Shown one piece after another: positions 21,079-32,666 of a stretch of 64,000 nt of DNA. Position 1 is the stretch's first letter. Each line of letters opens with the position of its first letter. Origin of the DNA: Heterostelium album PN500. Taxonomy: Eukaryota > Evosea > Eumycetozoa > Acytosteliales > Acytosteliaceae. The stretch covers positions 1 to 64,000 of the forward strand of contig NW_008805070.1 in NCBI RefSeq assembly GCF_000004825.1, given 5' to 3'. The notes under the pieces were generated by a model that worked only from the letters and a program-made list of their open reading frames with translations, did no database searches and was not told the origin of the DNA. The position numbers were made by a program, and so were the translations under genes.

Positions 21079-22723
21079 ATGAATAAATCTTTGTTTTTAT
21101 TTGTTTTAAAAAATCAATATTTAAAAGATTTGATAATTAAAAGAATAAGATGGATACACAGAGATGTATTCAAGCAGAGAGAATACTATGGTTGGAATGA
21201 TGTTATTCAAAGACCAAGCTTGATGGTTGGCAATCATTACTTTCAAATGATGAAAGATTATTTTCAAGAAGAAATACAACAAAAACAAGAACAAGAAGAA
21301 GAAGAAAAAGTTAATACAAAAGATAAGAAATGGTTTAAAAGTATATTTCATTTCAAAAGTAAAGTTATTAGTAGAACAACAACAATAATAAGATCAACAA
21401 CAGTAGTGTTATTGTGGGAAGCTATGCAGATATCGGTAAAAGTTGATAGAATCGACTACTTTAAATACTTTGTTGAAGAACTAAGTCAAAATATGGAAGA
21501 TATACTTCCAGATGTTTGAAAGTTGCTCTCAAATATGAAAGATTAGCGATTGCCAAGTATATAGATTCACTTGAAAAGATAGATACATAAAACTACAATT
21601 TTATAGTCAGAGAAACAGAGATTGCATTAAGTAAAGAATGATTGATTGGATTGTGGAGAAACTCGATTGTAGTATCAAAGAAGGTATGGATGACAATACT
21701 GAAATCAGTATTATCAAAGATACAATGTTACGATTACAGTTGGAAAAGGCAGCTAGACACAATAGGTTGGATCTAATAAAGCATTTTGTCAATGAAAAGC
21801 GATATATACAGATTGAAGATAGTAATAATCTTTACAGGATAAAGAGAGAGATATCATCCAATGGAAATACAGAGATCTTGGATTGGTTATTAAGCAAAAA
21901 CGTTCGGTTCGATTCGATTGATCATGATCACTCAAGTTTTATGTTGTTGGCTGCAAGCAATGGACAATTCGATATGTTGAGGAAACTACATGCAGAAAAC
22001 ATTGGAATTTGTGGTGTCGGAGTAATTTATAGTGTTGCTTCAAGAGGTAACATGGAAATTCTAAAATGGTTGAATTTGAATCGCACAGAGGGTTGCAGCC
22101 GCAATGCAATGGATTATGCTGCAACTCATGGGCGCACTCACGTTGTAAAGTGGTTGCATTATAATAGAAGTGAAGGATGTAGTGGTAAGGCAATGGAGGC
22201 TGCTGTTTCTAATGGAAATATTGAGCTTCTTCAATTTTTAAATGAGCATAGAACTGAAGGATGTACACGCCAAACAATGACAATTGCAGTTAAGAAAAAT
22301 AATTTTCAGATGATCCAACAACAGAACTGAAAGATTTGATACTCATGCAATGGATATTTCAGTTCAACATGGATTGGATCTTGTTAAATGGTTTCATGAG
22401 CATAGAGATGAAGGATGCACTGGAAAAGCAATGTCTCTTTTATTCTTAAAGAGAGAAACACAATAGATTATTTGGAGATTCTAACCTATATATTGGATCA
22501 TCGACTTCATACAAATCTTATCAACAGATCTGGTCAAATCGAAATTTTTATAAAAGTGGTAACCTCAGACATTGAGAACAATCGTCTTTTATTGATTTTA
22601 CTTCAAAATAATAGTAATATATTTTCAGATAGTTTGGATTCAATATTATCCATTCTTTTTGATTATTGTAAACGTTGGAATTATAAGAATTCAAAAAAAA
22701 TATTAATAAAATTCAAAAAATAA
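21079..22723 (+). pseudogene. multiply broken ankyrin-repeat pseudogene
   Basis: The family leader (MNKSLFLFVLKNQYL..., 'LMVGNHYF') begins at ATG 21079. After a Gln/Glu-rich patch the frame is lost near 21515 and continues in another frame ('ALKYERLAIAKYIDSL'). It meets a stop at 21588-21590 and shifts again before 21638. A long ankyrin segment follows ('LKWLNLNRTEGCSRNAMDYA') and is broken once more near 22320 with loss of part of a repeat. The last piece ends at 22723. Three or more frame changes plus internal stops rule out sequencing error alone. It is a decayed relative of the genes at 6.8, 10.1 and 57.9 kb. Confidence 0.8.
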
Positions 22724-23043
22724 AAAACATAAAAATGACAATACCATATCAGGATTTAATGTTGCCTCATGTGGTAATTGTGTTGGGGTGTACGAAAATT
22801 TTGTAAAAACAAAAAAGTATATTTGGATTTAATTAATTAAAATTGTCTTATAATAAATAATGTAATTTTTTCAAGGAATTGTTAAAAACCAACTATAAAA
22901 AATTTTCAAAACATGTAACGTTACATATTGTAAAAGTTTGCTTTTTTAAAAATGAAATACTAAAAAATATTTTTTTTAACTTTCGCAACAATTTAAAATT
23001 TAAAATTTTTTAAATGAAATATCTATTTTAAAAATACTTCAAA
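22724..23043. other. intergenic stretch, nothing recognised
   Basis: About 320 bases, strongly A+T with runs of A. It must contain the promoter of the kinase-FNIP gene if that gene is expressed. No structure stands out. Confidence 0.4.
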
Positions 23044-25805
23044 ATGAATAATATCGAGCTAATAGATAAATTAATCAATGGAAAAAATGTATTGAAATTT
23101 AACAAATATTTCTCTGATATCACGAATGATATATTCATAGTTTTGGTTTATAATCACTTGAAAGATAGAGATAATGAGCAAGGCACCGAGCTAAATCATC
23201 ACATTAATTGGAAATATTAATCAAAATAATAATGTGATTGTAATACCAGATACTGTCGATACTCAATATCAATTAATAATAATAGATTCTTATCGAGTAG
23301 ATTTTGAATCCATATATGTGGAGTTATTAAACAAATCACGATCATACACAATCAATTTTGAAAACAATCATCTATTCAAATACAATATTGACTATTTCAA
23401 ACAATCTCATATCATTAATAACAAACGATATCATTCAATATCAAGATTTACAAACAGTAATGCTATCAATGATGTATATTTAGTGTGTGGTACTGATCAT
23501 AGATTGGTAAGATCAATTAGATATCTAATTAATCAATTGACAATTATAAAACTAACAAAATCAATTCAAAAGTATGTTTATAAAAAGATAAATTATAAAG
23601 ATTATCAGAAATCTTATGAAAGAGCTGAGAATGAAATCAAAGCAATGAAATTACTCAAAGGTAATCCAAGATTTGTTCAACTTGTTGACCATCATCATGA
23701 TAAAGACAATCAAATCTTTCATATCATCACTAAATATTGTAAAGTTGGTGATCTTTCCCAAAAGTATAAACATTTAACTGATATAAATCTGTATATATCA
23801 AATATTAAACAACATGACTTTTATCAAGCAATTAACCACTTTTATATTGAATATAAAAATAGAATCTTTCCAGAATCATTTATCAGTAATTATATTTCAC
23901 AACTTTTCAATATTCTTTTGGATCTTGATAAACATGGAATTGTTCATTGTGACATTAAACCATCAAATATATTCATTGATGAACCTGATGCTTATGGTAC
24001 TTTGATTCTTGGTGATTTTGGATGTTGTGAATTCATTGATCAATCAACAATTATTGAATATCAAGATACAAAAGAACATACTCTTGAAACAAATGATTTT
24101 AATTTAAAAACTATCGATCATGAAATATCGGAGCCAACTTTTTCAAATATAAATGCAACACGTGGAACTAAAGGTTATATTTCACCAGTAAGTAAATTTT
24201 ATTTATTTGATTTTCAATATAATTTTAACCTATTTAAAATAATAACACATAGGAAGCAAAGAACAGACAATATGCACAATCATGTGACATCTTTTCAATT
24301 GGATCAACAATTCTCAAATTATTATGTTGGTAAATACTCGAATAATCATTTTTAAAATATTATTATCAATCAGATATTAACGAGTTATTTTTGAATATTT
24401 AAATTGATCAGTCATCAAGATGATCGAAATAATCATCAACTATTCCAAACTAAACGTGAAATTAAGATTTCAGAATGCAGATATTCAAAACAATTGATTG
24501 AATTTATTCTCCGATTGTTGGATCAGAGTCCAAAGAATAGAGAATCATTGAATCAAATATTAAACAAATATATTGAAACTATCACCAATAATCAGATAAT
24601 TACATTCAATTTAAATACTCCATTTCATAATACCTCCGTCAATGTCACTGAGATCAATTTTGGAAATGAATTCAATCAAATATTATCAATCGGTGTCTTA
24701 CCTGAATCACTGAAATCATTGGTGTTTGGAAATGAATTCAATCAAATATTATCAGTTGGTGTGTTACCTAAATCACTGAAATCTTTGGTGTTTGGATATT
24801 ATTTCAATCAAATATTATCAGTCGGTGTGTTACCTAAATCACTGAAATCATTGGTGTTTGGATGGGAATTCAATCAAATATTATCAGTTGGTGTGTTACC
24901 TAAATCACTGAAATCATTGGTGTTTGGATTTGATTTCAATCAAATATTATCAGTTGGTGTGTTACCTAAATCACTTGAATCATTGAAATTTGGAAATAGA
25001 TTCAATCAAATATTATCAGTTGGTGTTTTACCTGAATCACTAGAATCATTAGTATTTGGAGATGAATTCAATCAAATATTATCAGTTGGTGTTTTACCTG
25101 AATCACTTGAATCATTGGTGTTTGGAATTGGGATTCAATCAAATATTATCAGTTGGTGTGTTACCTGAATCACTGAAATCATTGAAATTTGGAAATGAAT
25201 TCAATCAAATATTATCAGTTGGTGTGTTACCTGAATCACTGAAATCATTGGTGTTTGGATTTAAATTCAATCAAATATTATTAGTTGGTGTGTTACCTGA
25301 ATCACTTGAATCATTGGAGTTTGGATTTGATTTCAATCAAATATTATCAGTTGGTGTGTTACCTAAATCACTGAAATCATTGGTTTTTGGAATTGGATTC
25401 AATCAAATATTATTAGTTGGTGTGTTACCTGAATCACTAGAATCATTGGTGTTTGGAATTGTATTCAATCAAATATTATCAGTTGGTGTGTTACCTAAAT
25501 CACTGAAATCATTGGAGTTTGGAAATAGATTCAATCAAATATTATCAGTCGGTGTGTTACCTGAATCACTGAAATCTTTGGTGTTTGGAAATGAATTCAA
25601 TCAAATATTATCAGTTGGTGTGTTACCTGAATCACTGAAATCATTGAAATTTGGAAATGAATTCAATCAAATATTATCAGTCGGTGTGTTACCTGAATCA
25701 CTGAAATCATTATCAACGACGAACTACATCGATAGAAAAGATCTACCAAAACATATTGAAAACCTATTTATTGGAGGACAAAGAATAGATATCGACTCAT
25801 TCTAA
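23044..25805 (+). pseudogene. protein kinase with FNIP repeats (fnk-like), two frameshifts
   Basis: Starts at ATG 23044. A one-base loss near 23195 shifts the frame, after which the kinase reads on. It has a likely ATP-binding Lys in 'YVYKKINY', an alpha-C Glu in 'AENEIKAMKLL', the catalytic loop 'HCDIKPSNIFI' (HCD for HRD), 'LGDFGCCEF' (DFG) and, across an intron (24189-24253), 'GYISPEAKNRQYAQSCDIFS' (SPE for APE). A second intron lies at about 24340-24418. The C-terminal half is sixteen FNIP units, followed by a short unique end. D. discoideum has FNIP-repeat kinases (fnkA-fnkE), the obvious family. Unit 8 is displaced by an extra G near 25129, so the ORF breaks inside the array. All kinase motifs are otherwise kept, so loss of function may be recent, or the two indels may be artefacts. 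Confidence 0.75.
24661..25722 (+). repeat. sixteen-copy 66-bp FNIP tandem array
   Basis: Each unit encodes 22 residues around 'FNQILSVGVLPESLKSLVFG'. The first unit's 'ttcaat' is at 24671 and the last at 25662, a distance of 991, which equals 15 x 66 plus 1. The odd base is an extra G at about 25129, between units 7 and 8. Units differ mainly at the Lys/Glu position after 'LP', at 'KSL/ESL', and at the two residues after 'FG', and are otherwise nearly identical, which implies recent expansion or homogenisation. Confidence 0.95.
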
Positions 25806-26587
25806 ATTTGCTTTAAATCTTCAATTTTAATCAAGAGTGCAGATTTTAATAGTTAGACATTCATATTCAACACACAATTTATCCAATATCAGAGCCTTTT
25901 TGGATTCTCAAAACAATCAAATCAAAGAAGAATACATCATTGCTCTACATTTAAAACTCGGAGGAACATTTTAAATAAAAAAGATCACTTCGATTAAAAT
26001 CAGGATATAATTAATGCTTATTTATTATTTATTCTATTGAAATTAAAAGATATGAATTCAACTAATGTCAAATAGATATTCAATCTATATTCCAGTTATA
26101 TTCTCGTTCTCTGTTTAATCTTCTAGACTTTTACAGTACCGCTGAATCTCGAGTCTTAGCTTGTTTATCATATCTATTTGCTTTTTGATGATGTCGAACT
26201 TTTTACAGCTACGTGATATCCTCGTGGAGGAGGTGTGCGTTGGCATACTCGACTGTGCCAACATTCGTCTGCACTACAGAGGTTCTTCATGTACTAACGC
26301 CAGCTCTTTGTTGAATTACTGAGTTTCCTTTCGGATTTTAAGAAACTTCCTTTCAGAAAGAGAGAGTGGCTCCGGCAAGAGGAAAGGAGTAACAATCACT
26401 GTTCGTATACCCAAGTTGTTATCCAATGATATTAGATAATATAGATAATTAACACAATATTGTCTATTCAATTACCAACATACCAATATACAATTAACCC
26501 AATAATTATAATTACAATTCAGATAATTATATTCAACATATAATCCAGCTTACAAATCATCTAGATGATTTTATTATATTCAACGAA
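25806..26587. other. intergenic stretch with a GC-richer island
   Basis: Just after the kinase-FNIP stop, 25870-25975 looks like the decayed end of another FNIP-type gene. An island at about 26140-26400 is clearly richer in G+C. It is open on both strands over about 45-50 codons: plus strand from ATG near 26189, minus strand ending near 26119 with a Lys-rich helix. It does not resemble a gene I know. The remainder is A+T. Confidence 0.4.
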
Positions 26588-26908
26588 TCAACTATACCAC
26601 AATTCGGAGTAATAATATAAAATATGTTTGTTATCCGACTGGCTTGGAGCGACAGCAGAGGAGATCGGTAATTTGGAAGCAGCCAGAGTAGATTTGAATA
26701 AATCGGATGGGAGTGGATCAGGACGAGTGTTGTTGGGAGTAACGTCCGTGAACAACATAGAGGTTGATGGGATTGAATCATTATCATTATTGCTCTCGAG
26801 TTCATTCATCGTAAGATCATTTGTTGTGGTTGTTGTATCAGTAGGTGCTGCTGCACTACTGGTTGTTGTGGTTGTTGTTGTTGTTGATTGATCGGTTGGA
26901 TCTGACAT
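26588..26908 (-). CDS. short Thr/Ser-rich ORF, unrecognised
   Basis: A 106-residue ORF starting MSDPTDQS, with a Thr run, a Thr/Ala-rich stretch and an Asp/Asn-rich patch, then a segment with 'PSDLFKSTLAASKLP'. Codon composition is higher in G+C than the flanks. It may be the first exon of a longer gene, because the last dozen codons look random. No family is recognised. Confidence 0.4.
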   Translation of the reverse strand: MSDPTDQSTTTTTTTTSSAAAPTDTTTTTNDLTMNELESNNDNDSIPSTSMLFTDVTPNNTRPDPLPSDLFKSTLAASKLPISSAVAPSQSDNKHILYYYSELWYS

Positions 26909-27819
26909 TTCTTATTCAAATAATAATTAATAATAATATAATGTTTTTAATAATGTCTTTATATAATTTAATTCTTAGTTTATCTTTTGTTTATTTATTA
27001 ATCTTTGTTCTAATCATCTAATTAATTCTTGAATAGATTGAATGAATTGAATTAAAACTGAATGAATCTTTAACGTCGCGTTAAACTCAATATATTCATT
27101 ATTGAGAAGCTTGACGGCTGAGTGTTGAATACTTAATTCAGAAACAACAGATTCTAATTTAATTATTATTTCGATCTGTTGTTTTGAACTATTACTTATT
27201 TAGTTGATTTAATTAATTTAATTAATTATAATTGGTTATTACTATATGTTGGCTGGTGTATATTATTGATGTTGATTGATGGGTGCCGGCATTGCCTTGG
27301 CGGCTACCTTATTGTCCTTAGACAACAAAATACCAACAAACAACAGATATAAATATCACAGATAGAGATACAGAAAGGACAAGAAATATAGACAGAAGAT
27401 CTAATGTTAAATCTATAAACAAAACTAAATACTTTATTTAATTAACTATCTATCGTCATTCAATTAATTATTATGGACATCAGCAATAACAATAATAATA
27501 ATCACAAGTGTTCTTTAGAGAGCACACAGTATTGGATTTATAGAAGTACCATGATCACAAAGCTGCAGCTGTATGCCTTACATTACATCTCTCTACTTCG
27601 ATGATGGTGCGACTATGTATTTGTAGCTCAAAAATAGCTTCTGAAGCTATTTTCACCAAAGATGGATTATTTTTTTTTTTTTTTTTTTTTTTTTTCAAAA
27701 AAAAGATTTGTCATGATCAGTCAACAAATTGCAGGTATTGATATTAACCTGCTAGTTCGTGTTTTATATTATATTTACATTCTCACACAGGCCGTGAGAA
27801 ATATAGCCAAAAAATGTTA

Positions 27820-27894
<75 letters not shown>

Positions 27895-28265
27895 GCAAAG
27901 TTATAGTTATTATTAATTAATAAGTTGAGTTGTATTAGGATAGAATAGATCTAACAGTAGGGATTATTTAATTCACGATCTACTATCTTATCCTCATCTG
28001 AATCCATCTTTCTATAAAAAGTTTAAATTTAAAAAAAAAAGGAGTTGATAACCACTATTCCCACACTTCAGTGTGCAAGAAGGGTACAAAACAAAACTGG
28101 CCAGTCCCACCACTTTACCCTGCGCATTAATTTTAAAAAAAAATACGAACAGTAATAACAATAGTAGTAGTATTAGCATCTTGATCATTCAACAACCAGT
28201 AATAGCATCAAACCATCTACATCATCAAATAGCTCATTATATAAATAATAATAAATAAATCAAAG
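26909..28265. other. long intergenic region with inverted repeats and simple repeats
   Basis: It contains an 11-bp inverted repeat (27142-27152 with 27174-27184) and a G+C-rich patch near 27245-27340 that begins TGTTGG and ends CCAACA, like a very short LTR-type end pair. A 43-codon ORF (ATG 27473) is followed by a perfect 23-base palindrome (27631-27653), a T tract (27668-27696) and a (TTA)n run (about 27818-27893). None of this proves a gene. Confidence 0.5.
27818..27893. repeat. (TTA)n trinucleotide run
   Basis: About 75 bases of nearly uninterrupted TTA/ATT units. Such runs are common in dictyostelid intergenic and intronic DNA and are presumably length-variable. Confidence 0.95.
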
Positions 28266-28523
28266 CAAGAAACATTCCCATCTCTAATTGGAGATCGCTT
28301 TAGTCTTAGAAATGTTCTAAGTTGGAAACCGTTGTGGAGTGGCGAAGACGGTGAAACCAAGAAAAGACATGAAAAGATTTTGATTTCAAAAGATACAGGT
28401 ATAATATGTCTTGGTGATTCCAATAGAAACGATTATTCTGTTCATCATGCTGGTGGTACAATTATAAATATTAAAATATTAAAAAAACTACTATTATTAC
28501 GTATATTAATTTTAAAGTATTGA
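28266..28523 (+). pseudogene. stray copy of DNase II exon 6
   Basis: From 28266 the sequence is about 95% identical to 30337-30531, the sixth exon of the neighbouring DNase II gene, including a preceding 'aaag' acceptor. The frame is open through 'SGEDGETKKRHEKI' and the 'CLGDSNRNDY' motif to a stop at 28523. It even keeps a Gly-Gly pair ('HHAGGTI') that the main copy has reduced to one Gly. None of the other exons is seen upstream, so this is a partial duplicate or the last remnant of a lost tandem paralogue. Confidence 0.85.
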
Positions 28524-28735
28524 ATTTTGAAATTAAATTAATATCCCAAAAAAAAATGTTTTTTTCAGTTTTTTCCATTTTAGTACACCCCCAATATAAA
28601 GCACCCTATTTTTTCATTTAATTTGATACTTGTAAAAGCCAAATGATCAGAACGAATTTCGTTTTTCTATCTAGAAAGAGCTAGATTTTTGTGATCAGAG
28701 TTTACGAAGCCGATTTTCGTATTATAAACAAAGAA

Positions 28736-31071
28736 ATGATAGTTTTAAATAGATTAATATCTATACTATTTTGTATTTTTATATTTAACAATGTATGTTT
28801 AGCATTATCATGTAAGAACATAAAGGGACAAGATGTGGCTTGGTGGATTCATCTTGCAGATAGCAATGGAGGATCTTTAGATTATCAATATGGAAGAGGA
28901 CTTTATATGGATAGTAAACTAGGTACGTATTTTAATCATGTACTTTCAATATTATATATATATTAATAAATTAATATTTAACATAAAAAAATAAAAATAG
29001 ATCTTCGACCATCTACCTCATATACTTTTTTTACCGATTTAATGAAACTTCATACCAAACAAGGTGAAGGTCCAGTAATTTCTCCGCAAGTATGCTCAAG
29101 TAAAAAATACTTGGGAATGGAGTGGTATCATGATCAAGCTCCGGAAAAAACAAAAATTGATGCTGGTGATTTCTATCATGGTCATGTAAAGGTAAATTCG
29201 ATCGTTAACTACCCATTTCTTATCAACATAATTAATTAATTCTTTCTATTCATCTATAAGGCGTTGTATGTCTATGATTATACAGATCCAGATGAGAATA
29301 AATATACTGGTTTTTATATTTCACATTCAATGAGAATGCCTCATTTCACTTTGGACGACGGTCTATTCAATCCAAATGACAAAGGAGAGTTGAAAGCAAC
29401 TCAGCCATCGCAGCATGCTTTTTGTAACTCATTGGTTGGCAAGAAGAATCTTGACAAATTCTTTGATATTCTACAAAATACCAAAGCAGTATTGGTGAGA
29501 GCAAAAGACGATTGCAGATATTTTACCACGACTACTTCAATGGCCACTTCTCCTAATCTTCAAAAATGTGATGTAGAATGGACAAAGCATGTTCAACAAA
29601 AGAAATTCAATGAAGGTGTTAATGTAGACGGCGAGACAATTCTAAGGAGAGCTTTTAATGACTATAAAACTTATGAAGTTACAAAGAAATATTGTATGGA
29701 AAATGGAGGTCCTTTCAAACTTGGAGCATTTACTACTTATTCTTTCTGTAAGTTAAAATATAATCAACTCTACCAAATACTAATGAAAACAATAAGATGC
29801 TAGAAAGAAAAATGGTTGTAATTCGCATGGTAAAACCACCGATTTTTATAAACCAACAGATCAGCTTGAAAATGACAATTTAAACTACCAACTCTACAGT
29901 AAATGTTTTGCGGAAAGATATAACGATAAACTAAGGGACAAATCACAATTGCCAGATATCGATTTCGAAATGGATAAGATATTTGAAAATGTAGATCCAA
30001 CCAAGATTAGCAAGATGTCAACCACACATTGCAAAGCAGTGACTCGTTATGATACAAGTAACTTTGTCTGCAAGAAAGAGAAAACAGTTTGCAGTTTTAC
30101 TGATTTTGGAGTGGTAAATATATATATATTTTATTTAAAAAGTTTATATATTAATAGTTTTTAAATAGGATCCCTATCTATTGGTTGCTCGTAGTTATAT
30201 AAATGAAGGAGGTGACTTTTTCGTTAGTACTGATGTAAGTGTTATTATTCAATAAGAAAAAATATTTCAATTTTATTAATGTTTATTAACTTTTAATATA
30301 TTATATGTAATAACATATTGATTCAAATAATTAAAGCAAGAAACATTTCCATCTCTAATTGGAGATCGCTTTAGTCTTAGAAATGTTCTAAGTTGGAAAC
30401 CGTTGTGGAGTGGCGAAGACGGTGAAACCAAGAAAAGACATGAAAAGATTATGATTTCCAAAGAAGCAGGTATAATATGTCTTGGTGATTCCAATAGAAA
30501 CGATTATTCTGTTCATCATGCTGGTACAATTGTAAATATAAAGATTAAAAAAACTAAAATTATTTATTATTTATTAATATAAATTTCTTATTTTTTCATT
30601 ATTAATATTAAAAAAAACTACTATTAAAACGAATATTAATTTAATTTCAAAATTCAATCTATTATTTTAAAGTATTGTTTAAAGAATAATGCATTGGTAG
30701 ATAAAGTTCATGCTTCAATTGGAAACTATAATGAATATAGACAATTTTACTTTGGTTCACGTGGTAGGCTTGCTTTGAAACCACAATTGGTATTCGAGAA
30801 TATTCAACCTGCCTGCTATTTATACGCAATGAGCTTATACCATCCAATAGATACAGATGTTGCAGAGGATATGAAATTCTACAAACAGAGTGCTGCAGGA
30901 CCCAAGTTACAGAGAAGGTACCGTCCAGGAACATTATCCAACACCAAAAAGAGAGAGAATGAAGGTGAACTAGTAATGCATATCTTGCCACCTGGAGTTC
31001 GTTTCACCAGAAGTAATGCCAAGAAACTGAAAGAGGAAATCAAAAATATGGGCATTTATGATCAAAATTAA
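28736..31071 (+). CDS. DNase II family acid nuclease
   Basis: Seven exons join in frame: 28736-28922, 29001-29191, 29261-29747, 29797-30113, 30169-30234, 30337-30531 and 30673-31071, giving about 613 residues. The N-terminus is a signal peptide (MIVLNRLISILFCIFIF..., cleavage near 'CLALS'). DNase II landmarks: 'DVAWWIHLAD', 'HSMRMPHF' (the first H of the HSxP region), 'QHAFCNS', then in exon 6 'KRHEKIMIS' for the catalytic HxK and 'CLGDSNRN' plus 'HAGTIYC' for the family's C-terminal 'GD-NR ... GGGT-C'. These enzymes cut DNA in lysosomes at acid pH without metal, which would suit digestion of bacterial DNA. The protein is far longer than the usual 350-400: the second half is delayed by an insertion, and about 100 unfamiliar residues follow the domain. 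Confidence 0.8.
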
Positions 31072-31109
31072 ATTAAATTTAAATAAATAAATAAATATTA
31101 ATTTTATTA

Positions 31110-31141
<32 letters not shown>

Positions 31142-31243
31142 CAAAAACAAACATAATTTGAATGAACAAACGATTTAATTTGACCATCGCAGTTTAATAT
31201 TTAATAGACATATATATATATATATAGATAGATATACAAAATA

Positions 31244-32666
31244 ATGTCAGATAATAACAATAATAATAATAATGGAGAAAGTAGTAGAACATCAATGGTT
31301 GAACCATTGATTATAAGATTATTATTGACATCGGATTTACCGCGTAAACGATCGAATTCATACGAGTTTGCTGGTAGAACTTATATTGGATATTCAGAGT
31401 TAGCTTTCAATCTTGCAAAAGTTTGTAAGAGATGGTTTAAATTGGTGTCTTGTTCGATAAATAGTGTTGATATCGTTCAATTCGTAACAAATAACGATAA
31501 TACAGATCTGTCAGCATTGCTCATGATGATCAGAGGTGAACAGACCACCAAACAAAAGTTTCCTATCGTCAATAAACTACAGTCACTTACGATTAGAGGT
31601 GGCAACCAAGCAAACATTACCAGAGAGCTGATAGAAACGTTGGTGGACGAGCAAAAGGAAGGAAAGCTCGATGGAATTACATCGTCGATCGAACATGTCT
31701 TTGCCTTTACATTCGGAATGGGCGATATTCCCAGCGATTTCTACGATATGCTTGAAAACTGTCAGTCAGTGTTTCCATCGCTCGACTCACTCTCGTTGTA
31801 CAGAGACGATCGTCAAGAGGAAGCAGGCAGTCCGCTCTATCTGTTCTTAGTGGATCTACCTTGTTTCAACTACATCAAGTACTTGAATTGCCAGATTCAA
31901 CGCGACACCGAGGACGACAACGAAGAGAGCTCGTCTGAACTGCTCACCGCGCTCTCAAAGAATCCGTTTCTCAAGTTCTTGGATCTAACAATGAAAGAAG
32001 GTATGTCGATAGGTCGACTCGTTTACTATTTCGCATCGTGGAGCACCTTAGAGTATATAAAGATTCAATGCTACACTGGTGTCGGTGATATGACACAGGA
32101 AGGTCTCGATGCACTCTACATGGTGATGAGAGAGAACAACAAACTGAAAGATGTAAACTTTGGTAACTTGGGATTGGACGAAATGTCACTGGATACAAAA
32201 GATGGCATTCAACAAGCATTGGCAGCCAATAAGTGTATCATCAACCTCGATGTCAACTACAGCTTATTCTACACAAAAACCAAAAGCACCAATATCATCA
32301 GTCAAACCGTTCAACAATTTAAACTTGTACATAAATCATTTCAAGAGTTTAATGGTAAGTTGTTGAAATAATCAAATCAAATCGATTTATTTTAACCAAA
32401 ATAATAATAATTATCTATATATTTTAGATCAATGTAAATATGAAACAGTTACAGATTCAATATTAGAAATAATCAGTGGAAATACTCATCCAAATTTGAC
32501 AAATATGCATATTACATTTGTAGTTGGTGGAGAGGAACTAGATCAATTCAAACAAAGAGTAGTAGATGCACTATCAACAAACACAACTCTACGTTCATTT
32601 TCTTACAATACTTTTTGTGGTGGAACTATTAGTCCATCGACTGCTTTGCGATTTCCAACTAGCTAA
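31244..32666 (+). CDS. F-box/LRR-like protein
   Basis: Two exons, 31244-32354 and 32428-32666, give 449 residues. After an Asn-rich start, residues 20-75 have an F-box-like ending ('LAKVCKRWFKLV'). The body has leucine-rich repeat character ('KYLNCQIQ', 'FLKFLDLTM', 'LKDVNFGNLGLDEMSL') at irregular spacing. Dictyostelids have many such proteins, likely ubiquitin-ligase adaptors. The repeats are weak and the substrate is unknown. The gene is intact. Confidence 0.7.

Noticed and set aside
27247-27340. Possible solo LTR (TGTTGG ... CCAACA)
   Set aside because: Only about 95 bases, with no target-site duplication or second copy seen; kept only as a hint.
27662-27895. ORF of 77 codons ending in poly-Tyr
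   Set aside because: Produced by the T tract and the (TTA)n repeat.
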